A model generated the notes under the pieces. That model was not told the DNA's origin. It saw only the letters and a program-made list of their open reading frames with translations, and did no database searches. 64,000 bases of DNA from Glaciimonas sp. CA11.2 (GTDB lineage: Bacteria > Pseudomonadota > Gammaproteobacteria > Burkholderiales > Burkholderiaceae_D). Positions 29,186-38,218 of the stretch are shown here, in pieces; position 1 is the stretch's first letter, and each line of letters starts with the position of its first letter. A program made the position numbers and the translations under genes. The DNA is taken from contig NZ_JAVIWL010000001.1 in assembly GCF_034314045.1 (NCBI RefSeq), forward strand, positions 5,146,001-5,210,000, written 5' to 3'.

Positions 29186-30310
29186 TTAACTTGTCATCAG
29201 ATTTTTATAAACATCCACATATTTATTGGCGATATGTCGCCAGTTATAACGATCCGCAAATTGCTGCATATGCGTCCGTCCCGCTATATAGTTACGTTGG
29301 TTTTCTTTGTGCAAATGCAGAAGCTGTTCAATGTTATCTTTGGTATTTTCTGCCGAAAGTAACATGCCACTTTGAGATTGTTCGACCAAATTGCGAAATG
29401 GGGGAATGTCGCTGAGAACTGGTGTCAACCCAGCGCTCATTGCTTCAATCGGTGCAATACCGAAACCTTCATGCCGCGACAAACAAATAAAGTAACTAGA
29501 TTGCCCAATGAGTGCAGCCAACTCATCATCCGTTGGATTAGGTACTATTTGGACTACATCGGCCAGTCGATGCTCACGCAACCAGGTACGTAACTCGTCT
29601 GCAGTGTGATCGTATTCCCGTCCTGCAATAATGAGTTTCCAGCCCGGATGTTGCGTCTCTAACTGTTCAAATAACGCAAGCGTTTCGAGCAACCCTTTAT
29701 TAATAGACCAGCGCCCGAAATAGATCAGCGTCTGCGTTGGCGTCGGTGCTGCCTGGTTCCTGTATTTTTCAACATTGACACCGTTTTCGATCACTGCCAA
29801 TTTAGGTGATTTCACAATTTTTTTAAAAATGTCACCATCATTATCGCTAGTGGCAATAATTTTGTCGTACACCATTGAGGAGGCGCGCGTTACTGTATTG
29901 AAATAGACTTTTTTAAGTGTCGATGCAAATTTTGTGTGAAAAAATCCACCGTGCGTTGAGGCCACAAGCGGTCGACGATGTAAAGGCTTTGTCAACGCCA
30001 TATAGTCAAAAAAGAAATCAACACCGTGGACATGAATGACATCAGCATCGGCGACATGCTTCAGTACTTGGGGACATAGCGGATATCGGGTAGTTCCGTG
30101 AAAAGGCAGACGCACCACGCCCACACCGTGGACAACCGCTTCAGGAGCCAAAAATTCGCTAGAGTTTCTGAACAATCGGTTGAGCGTAATAATCCTCGGA
30201 ATCTGGTCGTGGTGTTCGCGCTGTTGTCGGGCGATATTTTGCACAACGTCTTCCATGCCACCGATGGAAGGAGAATACTGACGCACAATGTGCACGACTT
30301 TAATAGGCAT
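29186..30310 (-). CDS. gumH: Alpha-1,3-mannosyltransferase GumH (GT4)
   Basis: A 374-residue GT-B glycosyltransferase whose sequence tracks Xanthomonas GumH closely: KVVHIVRQYSPSIGGMEDVV, ADVIHVHGVDFFFDYMALTK, STHGGFFHTKFAS, KIIATSDNDGDIF, VIENGVNVEKY, LIYFGRWSINKGLLETL, LIIAGREYDH and the donor-site SRHEGFGIAPIEAMSAGL (EX7E motif). GumH adds mannose from GDP-mannose to cellobiosyl-PP-undecaprenol. It is cytoplasmic and membrane-associated. It lies 12 bases after the gumE-like gene and 65 bases before an acyltransferase gene. Confidence 0.93.
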   Translation of the reverse strand: MPIKVVHIVRQYSPSIGGMEDVVQNIARQQREHHDQIPRIITLNRLFRNSSEFLAPEAVVHGVGVVRLPFHGTTRYPLCPQVLKHVADADVIHVHGVDFFFDYMALTKPLHRRPLVASTHGGFFHTKFASTLKKVYFNTVTRASSMVYDKIIATSDNDGDIFKKIVKSPKLAVIENGVNVEKYRNQAAPTPTQTLIYFGRWSINKGLLETLALFEQLETQHPGWKLIIAGREYDHTADELRTWLREHRLADVVQIVPNPTDDELAALIGQSSYFICLSRHEGFGIAPIEAMSAGLTPVLSDIPPFRNLVEQSQSGMLLSAENTKDNIEQLLHLHKENQRNYIAGRTHMQQFADRYNWRHIANKYVDVYKNLMTS

Positions 30311-30322
30311 GTGAGATTCCTT

Positions 30323-31597
30323 TTATGTGCGGGAGGGTTTAGAAGCGATTTCGAGGAGCGTTGACAGCGCTCCCTTTTCACGGCCGACTAGACAGCCGAC
30401 CAGAAACCAAAGAATGCCAGCAGTCTTTAATGCAAATAACGAAGTGCCACTGACGCACAGGATCAGGGACATATACAGGGTGATATAGGCCCGAAAGCGC
30501 TCACCTCTTTCATCTTCCATTTTGAGCATCCAAAAGGAGAGCCACAAAAAGAGGCATAGGACCAAACCAAGGCGGGTCAATAAAGAGGGATAACCCATGT
30601 CGCCGAAACTGATATCGAATCCATCTACGCCAAAAATCATGCCAAGATTCATATTCAGCAACATTTTTCCACTGACATAAAGCCGTCCGATCACGCTGTC
30701 GCTATAGCGACCGTCAAAGAATATGGCGATGCTCAACAGCATCCCGACGCTAAGCACTGGCAAGACAATCATCCAGACATTTTTTTTGCAGAATGGGACG
30801 CAGCGCATCAATACCAGCGCTGCTACCGTAATCATTCCGTAGCGCGAGTCGCTCAATGCAATCATCGTGACGGCAGAGAAGAGAAAGAACAGCATTTCCT
30901 TAATTTCGTCACGTCGCTTGCATAAGCCCCAGGCACCGACGATCACCGCAAAATTGCCAAGCGATACAGGCTCCAAAAAGATGGACGATACCCGGTGATT
31001 TCCAAGTAGCGCCGGCAAAATCGTGCGCCCGATGCCTTCAGGCCGCATCCCGTTCAATCCCAGTACACTACCCTTAGCCCAGTTGGAGCCCGCAGCCAAA
31101 CTGCCTTGGCTGACATAGTAAGAAAAGATATTAAAAATGCGAGAAAATAAATCCAGGAATAGCAATTCGAAAAATCCAAAAAATAGCACCACCACGACCA
31201 TCATCTTCAATAAACGATCAGCATAGTTGAGGTCACCGATCTGACGTCCAAGTCCGTAAAACAGGATAGGAATCATCACATCCCTGAATCCTTTCGGGTC
31301 CAGTTGATTGCGAAAAATGGCCATCAGAAACAAGTACGCGCCAACCAGCGTGGCAACGGCAACGAATTCAAGCCGGATGCTTTTGACCAATACGATAAGG
31401 CAGGAGAGGTAGATAAAGCCTTCAGCCAATCCGACACCCGACATAGAAATCGGATGCACGTTGGTATGGATCGCGCACAGGGCTGCTTGATATACTAGTG
31501 CTACCATCAAGATCCAAAATACCAGACTCTTATCCGGAATTGCCACACTGACCTGACGAGGAAAAATAAAATTCCTGATGCTTGATAAATATTGCAT
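30323..31597 (-). CDS. gumE: Polysaccharide polymerase (Wzy, GumE-like)
   Basis: A 424-residue protein with about 11 transmembrane segments and a long periplasmic stretch near residues 160-205 (GSNWAKGSVLGLNGMRPEGI and HRVSSIFLEPVSLGNFA). The R-V-S-S-x-F-x-E-P motif is typical of GumE-type and other O-antigen-polymerase-like proteins. It should link exported repeat units in the periplasm. The ATG at 31597 is taken; an upstream TTG would add nine residues. Position between epsG and gumH supports the assignment. Confidence 0.83.
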   Translation of the reverse strand: MQYLSSIRNFIFPRQVSVAIPDKSLVFWILMVALVYQAALCAIHTNVHPISMSGVGLAEGFIYLSCLIVLVKSIRLEFVAVATLVGAYLFLMAIFRNQLDPKGFRDVMIPILFYGLGRQIGDLNYADRLLKMMVVVVLFFGFFELLFLDLFSRIFNIFSYYVSQGSLAAGSNWAKGSVLGLNGMRPEGIGRTILPALLGNHRVSSIFLEPVSLGNFAVIVGAWGLCKRRDEIKEMLFFLFSAVTMIALSDSRYGMITVAALVLMRCVPFCKKNVWMIVLPVLSVGMLLSIAIFFDGRYSDSVIGRLYVSGKMLLNMNLGMIFGVDGFDISFGDMGYPSLLTRLGLVLCLFLWLSFWMLKMEDERGERFRAYITLYMSLILCVSGTSLFALKTAGILWFLVGCLVGREKGALSTLLEIASKPSRT

Positions 31598-31778
31598 ACG
31601 ACTGATTAACCTATAGTGATGCAAAGAATACTAAATACATGTAAGTACCGCTAAAGCGGGAAGCAATGCAGCAACGTAGAACATGATTTTTGTATCTACT
31701 TTGTTTTGCGACATTCTTTTCATATCCGTTATTGCTAATAATCGATAACACAACCAAAGAAATACAATGGCTCGTGCG

Positions 31779-32654
31779 TCAAAAAGTGACGATCACTGAA
31801 CCTACAATTTCGGTACCGCTGTGGCGGAGTTGCTCACTAAAGGCGGTGAGTTCTGTAATACCTGTGTAATTCTTTCGCACCACTACCAATGCGCCGCCCG
31901 CGTGCGCAGCAATATTCAGTGCATCAGCGGCGGTTGCAAATGCTGGTGTGTCATACAAAATGATATCGAAACGGTCGCACAGAGCTTCATTCACCAAACC
32001 TAATGCCGTACCACTCATCAACTCATCAACATTCGGCATCATTGAACCTGCGGGAAGTAAAGAAAGGTCAATGAACGCTTCCATAGGAGAGAGCAGATGT
32101 AAACCGGCATTGCCTGACAACACATCCGCCAATCCATCTCCAGAGGGCAAATTAAATAGACTGTGTTGACTTGGCGTACGCAAATTGGCATCGACGATCA
32201 ATGTCTGTTTGCCCAGTTGCGCGAAGACGACTGCCAGATTGGCTACCAGCAAACTGGTTCCATCGCCCTGATTGACGCTGACAAGCGCCAGTGTCTTGTT
32301 ACCCTCCCCAAACCAACGCCGCATCAACTGACTACGGATACTGCGCAAGGCCTCAACTTCTGCGCTAAACGGTTGATAGGCCGCCTTCAAAGTGGGGGGA
32401 TAAGTTCCTTGCTCCGCCAACAAATAGGGATAATCAAATTGACGTGACAACGCCATTTGAATGTCGGTCTCGCTGATCACTCCAAGCCGCATCGCGGCCT
32501 CACCAAAAGGAATACCTTCTTCCTTTTGCAGATTTCGGATGCTTGCCAACTGCTCCAGCGTAATCTTGCCTTGCTCAAGCAATATGCGGCCTAAATTTGC
32601 ATCTCTTCGGACCGTTGCAGCAGGACTAAGAATAGAGCTAACGGAGTTGTCCAT
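31779..32654 (-). CDS. epsG: EpsG/CpsD-like chain-length tyrosine kinase-type ATPase, degenerate Walker A
   Basis: A 291-residue bacterial tyrosine-kinase-like protein. Residues about 20-80 form a GspE/MshE N-terminal-type domain (LGRILLEQGKITLEQLASIR, MRLGVISETDIQMALSRQFD). The ATPase part has VSVNQGDGTSLLVANLAVVF where the family has G-x-G-K-S/T; the key Lys is replaced (GDGTS). Walker A' is LIVDANLRTPSQHSLF and Walker B ILYDTPAFATAADAL. The C-terminus ends SVIVTF with no tyrosine cluster. It normally partners EpsF, directly upstream in transcription (5 bases apart). Kinase activity is doubtful. Confidence 0.85.
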   Translation of the reverse strand: MDNSVSSILSPAATVRRDANLGRILLEQGKITLEQLASIRNLQKEEGIPFGEAAMRLGVISETDIQMALSRQFDYPYLLAEQGTYPPTLKAAYQPFSAEVEALRSIRSQLMRRWFGEGNKTLALVSVNQGDGTSLLVANLAVVFAQLGKQTLIVDANLRTPSQHSLFNLPSGDGLADVLSGNAGLHLLSPMEAFIDLSLLPAGSMMPNVDELMSGTALGLVNEALCDRFDIILYDTPAFATAADALNIAAHAGGALVVVRKNYTGITELTAFSEQLRHSGTEIVGSVIVTF

Positions 32655-32659
32655 ATTGA

Positions 32660-34078
32660 TTAACCTTTTATCTCTGGCTTTGCACGGCTGGAAACTAATC
32701 GATTGGCCGACGCAACTTTTTTGGGTCCCGCACTACCCCAATTTATTGTGCCAAGCACTGGTGCGCTCAATGCTTTCGCTGCATCGCTATCCGATCTCAC
32801 GCGCCGATGTGCTAACTCTTGCAATATCGCTAATGCAAATCCAAGCATCAAGCCCATCATGACCGACAGCACGATGTTGAGCGGAATATTGGGACTAGCT
32901 GGACGCACTGGCGTCGTTGCTGCATTCAGTAGCGATACATCCGACTGGTTGGAATTACCTTCCAATTCCGATTTTGTCAGACGCAAATTGACTGCGTCGT
33001 AAGCACGCTGTGCGTTGTCGACATCTTTGACGAGAACAGATAGGCCATCGCGGGCGCGGTTAAGTTGCAATACCTTGGCTGTTTGAGTCGCTAATGCTGC
33101 GCGTACTTCTGCTTCACGCTGCCGTAATATGCGCCCGTTGTTTGCAGAGCCATTATTGGTGGCACTAATATTGCTATTTAGTTCAGCACGCAGTCTATCA
33201 ACCTCAGCTTTTGCGGCCTGATATTGTGGATGGTTCGGTGCCAGATTTTTTGACAATTGTGCAAATTTCCCTTCTGCCAGCGCCAACGAAGATTTCAGCG
33301 TTTGAATCAGCGAATTCGCGATCACATCTGGCGAATCCCTGCCACCGCTACCCATTGCCTGATTAGCACGCGACGATGCCTCAATTGCTTGTCCTTGCGC
33401 AGCGACCAGTTGACTAGACAAGTCATTTAAGCGTGCCGTTTCAACATCGAGATGATTGTCAGTACTGACCAATCCATGCTCCTGCTGATAGGCCGACAAC
33501 TTGCTCTGTGCAGCCTCCAGATCAACGCGCAAGCTTTTTATCTGACCGGTAAAATACGTTGCCGCTTGTCGCATCGGGGCGACCTTAATCTCCAGATTAA
33601 CTTGCTGATAGGCATTTGCAAAACCGTTTGCAATTGCTGCAGCGAATCGTGGATCCTTGCCTTTGGCATTGATTTCAACCACGCTGCTCTCGCGCGCGGG
33701 TGATACATCCACCATTTTCAACAACATATCAGCCAGCCAGTCACGGATTGTTTCTTCTCCCTTTGTGCTATCGGCGAAACGCTGCTTAAAGACTGGATCG
33801 TTAGCCAGACCAAGATTGTCGACTGCTTTCAAAGCAACACTTCTGCTGATCACAATATCCATCTGTGTCGCCATATATCCCGCCACCAATTGCGCTGGCA
33901 AAACCTCTCCAGATACTGGATCGGTCCCTTTATAGTTGAGCAACATGGTGCTTGACGCCTTATACGTTTTTGGCAAAAACAGACTGACTAAAGTCGTTGC
34001 CGCTACGATCAGGATCAACGTATAGAGCACGATTTTATAGCGCGCACGCAGGATAGTTAAAAGCTGATAAAAAGTCAT
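32660..34078 (-). CDS. epsF: Chain-length determinant protein EpsF (Wzz/polysaccharide co-polymerase)
   Basis: A 472-residue inner-membrane protein: TM1 at about 15-37 (IVLYTLILIVAATTLVSLFL), a long periplasmic coiled-coil region (about 160-370, e.g. LRVDLEAAQSKLSAYQQEHG, LNDLSSQLVAAQGQAIEAS), and TM2 about 405-425 preceded by the Pro-rich PVRPASPNIPLNIVLS motif. The N-terminal YKGTDPVSGEVLPAQLVAGY is characteristic of EpsF in Eps/PEP-CTERM-type clusters. With EpsG and EpsE it controls chain length and export. GumC is the functional counterpart in xanthan synthesis. Confidence 0.92.
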   Translation of the reverse strand: MTFYQLLTILRARYKIVLYTLILIVAATTLVSLFLPKTYKASSTMLLNYKGTDPVSGEVLPAQLVAGYMATQMDIVISRSVALKAVDNLGLANDPVFKQRFADSTKGEETIRDWLADMLLKMVDVSPARESSVVEINAKGKDPRFAAAIANGFANAYQQVNLEIKVAPMRQAATYFTGQIKSLRVDLEAAQSKLSAYQQEHGLVSTDNHLDVETARLNDLSSQLVAAQGQAIEASSRANQAMGSGGRDSPDVIANSLIQTLKSSLALAEGKFAQLSKNLAPNHPQYQAAKAEVDRLRAELNSNISATNNGSANNGRILRQREAEVRAALATQTAKVLQLNRARDGLSVLVKDVDNAQRAYDAVNLRLTKSELEGNSNQSDVSLLNAATTPVRPASPNIPLNIVLSVMMGLMLGFALAILQELAHRRVRSDSDAAKALSAPVLGTINWGSAGPKKVASANRLVSSRAKPEIKG

Positions 34079-34151
34079 GAGAGCACCTCTCGAACAGGGC
34101 TATTCAACAATAAGATCGCAAGCGACAAACCGTCGACACGGCTCATAGCTA

Positions 34152-34952
34152 TCAAAATAAACTTTCTTTGACGTACACGACATCATCCGGTTTAAGCTCA
34201 TCATCATTTTGCACGCCGATCATTACCGTTTTTCCATCAGCGTCGCGGCGTTTAATACGCAAGCCGCGCTCGGTCCCGCGTGGTGTGAGGCCACCGCCAA
34301 TTGATAGCGCTTGCGTCACGCTCATGTTTCGCTCAAGGCGATAGCCACCGGGATGCTGGACTTCACCATAGATGTAAAACTTGGGAGCGCGATCCACATA
34401 CACCATGTCTCCATTCATCAGATCAAGATCCCTCGTCATGTCAGCTGAGTGGATCATATCGACCAGATTGACAACTCGCTTACTGGTTTTTCCATCACGG
34501 GTACGAATGATGGTGGCGGTATCGCCGCCGTCAGGACCGACGCCACCTGCAACAGCCAGCATATCGGTCACGGTGCGTGTTCCATTAATTGGATACCGAC
34601 CGGGGCGCAAAACCTGCCCAAGCATCGAAACCTGTTGGCTCTGTAACTCAGTCACCATGATATTGACCTGCGCCTTGAGCAAAAAACCACCGCTAATTAA
34701 CAAACCTGCGATCTTTTTTTCGGCATCCGCAGTCGATAAGCCACCGATACTGACATTGCCGATAAGCGGAAATGTCACACTACCGGACTCACTGACTTTG
34801 GTCTCCAGGCTCAGGTCAGGATTGCCAAATACTGCTATTTTCAAGCCATCGCCGGGGCCAAGCTGCATATCGGCTGCTTGTGCAGAAATTGCTGAAAGTG
34901 CCGATACCACCAGCAACATCATCAGCAAGGCTGCGTAGAATTTTTTTATCAT
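34152..34952 (-). CDS. epsE: Polysaccharide export protein EpsE (Wza/BexD family)
   Basis: A 266-residue outer-membrane/periplasmic export protein. Signal peptide about 1-24 (FYAALLMMLLVVSALSAISAQA) without lipobox Cys, as usual for EpsE. Poly-export domain follows: QLGPGDGLKIAVFGNPDLS, VSESGSVTFPLIGNVSIGGL, then SLBB domains (VSMLGQVLRPGRYPINGTRT, FYIYGEVQHPGGYRLERNMS). ATG at 34952 fits the GAGGATGAAGG upstream; two in-frame ATGs lie just before it. It forms the export channel counterpart of GumB. Confidence 0.92.
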   Translation of the reverse strand: MIKKFYAALLMMLLVVSALSAISAQAADMQLGPGDGLKIAVFGNPDLSLETKVSESGSVTFPLIGNVSIGGLSTADAEKKIAGLLISGGFLLKAQVNIMVTELQSQQVSMLGQVLRPGRYPINGTRTVTDMLAVAGGVGPDGGDTATIIRTRDGKTSKRVVNLVDMIHSADMTRDLDLMNGDMVYVDRAPKFYIYGEVQHPGGYRLERNMSVTQALSIGGGLTPRGTERGLRIKRRDADGKTVMIGVQNDDELKPDDVVYVKESLF

Positions 34953-35097
34953 TGCCTTCATCCTCATAAGTTATTTCTTTTCTACTGTCGTATTGACTAC
35001 CATCTTCTGGTCGTCTAAATCTTTCCACTATTTCACTACATACATGGTCAATGTCATCAAGTCACTCAGCGGTATATGTCTCATGTTGATAACGAAT

Positions 35098-36096
35098 CTA
35101 TTTTTTATTCAACGCCGTGACCGGATGCGATTTCTCTTCGATATTCTCGCTATCATTTTTGTCCACATAGTCGAGTTTGGCCAAAGGACGTAAACGTGCG
35201 ATTTCTGTCGCAGCGACCTCTTGCATTTTTTTATTCAATAAAAATCGCTCGATCTGGGAAGCAGCCTGTGAGGCCGGAATCGGACTATCGACCAAATCGG
35301 TAAGTGCACAGAGTAAATCTCGTTCTCCGTCCTTCAGAACAAATAAATGATTTCCCCCCAAGTTCTGAAGCTTGCTAAAAACTTCAGCAGGAAGATCGGC
35401 ATTGGTGTAGGAAACAGCATTTTTGACATACGCAATTTTGTGCGCAGTCAACCACGCCTCCACCTGACTAAGTGATGTTCCTGCGTCCATGACAGCTTTA
35501 AGCGATTGACTAAAATCTTGCGAAGCGATGCTTAACTGACTGATATCTAACACCTTGCGATGTGCGAATAACTCTGGATGACTCCGAAAATAACTATCGA
35601 TATCTTCTTTAGATGGCCTGACGGTTGTTCCTGCTTCGGATTCCAGATAAGCCTGGACAATTGTCTGCGTTTTATAGCGCTCAATGGTCTGCACGACTTT
35701 TGGATCGCGATCAACTTTGTTACGCTCGGCTTCTCCCAACAAGATTTTCCTATCAATCAACGCTTCCAATGCCTGCTTACGTGCGGTTGGTCCGACCGCC
35801 GCCGCTGTACCGCCCCCGTCCTGTGCCGTACCAGCGCTTGCTAATTCCGCGTCTAACTGATGGGCCGTAATCTCGCCACCATTGACTCTTACCAATATCT
35901 TGCTGGTATTCTTATCCCTGTCACTACAGCCTGATAAGCCCATAGCAGCAAGAGGTAGCAGCAACATCAGTATCCCTACACCATTTATGCGGTGAGCTGA
36001 ACTAATGTTGCGGGTTGCATTAAACTGTTTTGAGCAATTCAAGATCCGACTCCCACGAATAAACAAACGACAACACAATTTTCTTATTTTTCTCAT
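35098..36096 (-). CDS. epsD: EpsD-family peptidyl-prolyl cis-trans isomerase lipoprotein
   Basis: A 332-residue protein with a long basic N-terminal region, hydrophobic segment MLLLPLAAMGLSGCSDRD with lipobox LSGC, then a SurA/PpiD-like chaperone part (VRVNGGEITAHQLDAELA, ALEALIDRKILLGEAERNKV, SKEDIDSYFRSHPELFAHR) and a C-terminal foldase region. EpsD-type proteins occur next to epsE in PEP-CTERM/exosortase exopolysaccharide loci and presumably help fold or assemble envelope components. The start at 36096 is chosen because longer frames overlap the preceding gene; its stop-to-start gap to that gene is 35 bases. Confidence 0.85.
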   Translation of the reverse strand: MRKIRKLCCRLFIRGSRILNCSKQFNATRNISSAHRINGVGILMLLLPLAAMGLSGCSDRDKNTSKILVRVNGGEITAHQLDAELASAGTAQDGGGTAAAVGPTARKQALEALIDRKILLGEAERNKVDRDPKVVQTIERYKTQTIVQAYLESEAGTTVRPSKEDIDSYFRSHPELFAHRKVLDISQLSIASQDFSQSLKAVMDAGTSLSQVEAWLTAHKIAYVKNAVSYTNADLPAEVFSKLQNLGGNHLFVLKDGERDLLCALTDLVDSPIPASQAASQIERFLLNKKMQEVAATEIARLRPLAKLDYVDKNDSENIEEKSHPVTALNKK

Positions 36097-36131
36097 CAAC
36101 GCAGCCTTAATCAGGACTAGCAAATAATCGA

Positions 36132-36680
36132 TCAGGCACTTAGTCTCCCCATCATTTTTGATATAGGAAAAAAGCCAATCGATGAGCGCATGGGACGACG
36201 GCGAATCTGGTACAGCAACAAACCAAGCCCTACCAAAAAGATGGTCCAAATTTCAGGCTTTTGAGGCGGTTGTCGCTTAAAATTTTTGAGAAAGTAATAC
36301 AGCGAATCATCCACAACTGCGACACTTGACACCATTTTTTTTGATACGCTACTTCCATCGCCAATGCCTGAAAAATTTCGGGTGATGGCATCGGTATTCG
36401 CCCAGGCGTCGTGCGATCCCTCTAATGCAGAAAAGATCACACGGGGCGCGACGGGCGAACTGAAGGATCCAAATTGCGCGGGATACTCAGACTTCGGCAT
36501 TTCGAAACTAACGCGCTCGACATTCTGTGCGTTAGCGCCGCTATAGTTATCAACATCATGGCTTGATCGCAGCGTGCTTGCGCCATGCGGAGCGAGCTGA
36601 AAAATCGGCGTTGCGGCGACAGCAATATTTGCTTGACCTGCAAATAAAAAACTCAACAACAATATGGCTATTTTCATCAT
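36132..36680 (-). CDS. Secreted protein with PEP-CTERM-like C-terminal sorting signal
   Basis: An 182-residue protein with signal peptide (MMKIAILLLSFLFAGQANIA VAA, start supported by AAAGGA before ATGATG at 36680). The mature part is Ser/Asn-rich and has no recognised domain. Near the C-terminus is QPPQKPEIWTIFLVGLGLLL followed by a basic patch (YQIRRRP): a Pro-Glu-x-Trp motif, hydrophobic helix and Arg cluster, the layout of PEP-CTERM sorting signals. Unlike the standard form, about 20 extra residues follow the basic patch. It would be processed by an exosortase, which is not in the window. Confidence 0.72.
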   Translation of the reverse strand: MMKIAILLLSFLFAGQANIAVAATPIFQLAPHGASTLRSSHDVDNYSGANAQNVERVSFEMPKSEYPAQFGSFSSPVAPRVIFSALEGSHDAWANTDAITRNFSGIGDGSSVSKKMVSSVAVVDDSLYYFLKNFKRQPPQKPEIWTIFLVGLGLLLYQIRRRPMRSSIGFFPISKMMGRLSA

Positions 36681-36824
36681 ATTTTCCTTTAAATATTCAT
36701 AGAGCATCGCGCATCATTTGCGCCTCAAATAACCCGGTCAAAACCCCACCATCAAATGCTGATATCAACATCAGCTTTGATATCTCCTCCGCCGTTTTTC
36801 GTTGTGAAATTTTCACACCACGGT

Positions 36825-38207
36825 TTAGTAAGCATTATCTTTTTTCAACACTTCTTTGACGGTACGAACAATGATCAACAGATCCAATCCTAGCGACCAG
36901 TTGCGTAAATATTCCAAATCAAATTCAATCCGTGAGCGCATTTTGTCCAGCGTATCGGTCTCGCCACGAAAACCGTTGACCTGTGCCCATCCGGTAATTC
37001 CAGGTTTCACTTTGTGCCGCAACATGTAACCCTTGATCAGCTTGCGATACATTTCATTGTGCGCAACAGCGTGGGGGCGCGGTCCGACGATACTCATGCG
37101 ACCTTGCAACACATTGATAAACTGCGGTAATTCGTCCAGCGAGGTGCGACGTAAAAAACCGCCAAAACGCGTTACCCTCACATCGTTTTTGGTGGCCTGA
37201 TCGACCACTGCACCATCTTCGCAAACACCCATCGAGCGAAACTTGTAGACGACAATTTCTTCGCCATTTAATCCATAGCGGCGCTGCGAAAAAATAATTG
37301 GACCAGGTGAAGATAATTTCACTCCAATTGCAATGGGTAACATAATAGGCAACAACATAATCTGAATCAGTAGCGCCAAAACGATATCGCTCCCCCGCTT
37401 CAGAACGCTACGTAAACCGGTGAAAGGTGTCTCACAAATACCGATAACCGGAATACCGCCCACGTGATCCAATCGCGCCTGAATCAGATCGAAGGTATAA
37501 ATGTCGGGTACAAAATAAACCGATGCAGTCGTATCCCGTAATTCCTCCATTAAGGCGGCCAAACTGGGATGTGCTGACATCGGCAGACAAATAAAAATTG
37601 TCTTGATTTTTTGCTCACGTACATAAGGACCTACGTCAGCAATCAAACCAAGGTACGGACTTGATAATTCAGGTGACCGAGTTGCTTCATCGTGATCATC
37701 AAAAAATCCTCGTACGTCAATACCCGCATTGCTACGTGACGTCAGGCGACGAAGAATATCTATGCCGGGATCGTTCGACCCAACAACAATTGCAGTCCGT
37801 ACTTCACGGTCCTTCCCCACATTGAATGCCAGTCGATAAGCGGTCAAGCGGCTCAATAGAAGCGCAAATGGCGCAAGCCCGAACCAGGTCCAGACGACAT
37901 GATCCGAGAACTCATAGCGCAGTCCGGTACCCTGGCCAATCAACGTCAATGCAGCTACGACAATTGACCAACCCAGGAAAATATCGGTGGCAAATGCGAG
38001 TTTGTTACCAATATGCAGAGTACGATACAGATCAATCTGTTCATAGATAAAAGATGAAATAAAGAAAGCAATAATCATCAGCGCCAAATAGTCGCCGGTG
38101 AACATTTCATCCTGCACGGTGATGATCAGATACAACAAGCCAAGAATGATGGCGGGATCAAGCAAACGCTTGAAGAACGAAACGAGGGGGATATCATTCT
38201 CGGTCAT
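36825..38207 (-). CDS. gumD: Undecaprenyl-phosphate glucose phosphotransferase (GumD/WcaJ)
   Basis: A 460-residue priming enzyme transferring glucose-1-phosphate from UDP-glucose to undecaprenyl phosphate. N-terminal four-helix membrane part and CoA-binding-like domain (TAIVVGSNDPGIDILRRL, GVDVRGFFDD-type strand). C-terminal bacterial sugar transferase domain from about 265: LKRGSDIVLALLIQIMLLP, FSQRRYGLNGEEIVVYKFRS, RRTSLDELPQFINVLQGRMS, VGPRPHAVAHNEMYR. It is second in the exopolysaccharide operon, 11 bases after the outer-membrane protein gene. Glucose as first sugar agrees with the GumM/GumH/GumK set. Confidence 0.94.
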   Translation of the reverse strand: MTENDIPLVSFFKRLLDPAIILGLLYLIITVQDEMFTGDYLALMIIAFFISSFIYEQIDLYRTLHIGNKLAFATDIFLGWSIVVAALTLIGQGTGLRYEFSDHVVWTWFGLAPFALLLSRLTAYRLAFNVGKDREVRTAIVVGSNDPGIDILRRLTSRSNAGIDVRGFFDDHDEATRSPELSSPYLGLIADVGPYVREQKIKTIFICLPMSAHPSLAALMEELRDTTASVYFVPDIYTFDLIQARLDHVGGIPVIGICETPFTGLRSVLKRGSDIVLALLIQIMLLPIMLPIAIGVKLSSPGPIIFSQRRYGLNGEEIVVYKFRSMGVCEDGAVVDQATKNDVRVTRFGGFLRRTSLDELPQFINVLQGRMSIVGPRPHAVAHNEMYRKLIKGYMLRHKVKPGITGWAQVNGFRGETDTLDKMRSRIEFDLEYLRNWSLGLDLLIIVRTVKEVLKKDNAY

Positions 38208-38218
38208 TTTGTCCTACC

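Noticed and set aside
36685..36707. Longer start for the PEP-CTERM-like protein
   Set aside because: The ATGATG at 36680 has an AAAGGA site with correct spacing and places the signal peptide at the N-terminus; the upstream extension does not.
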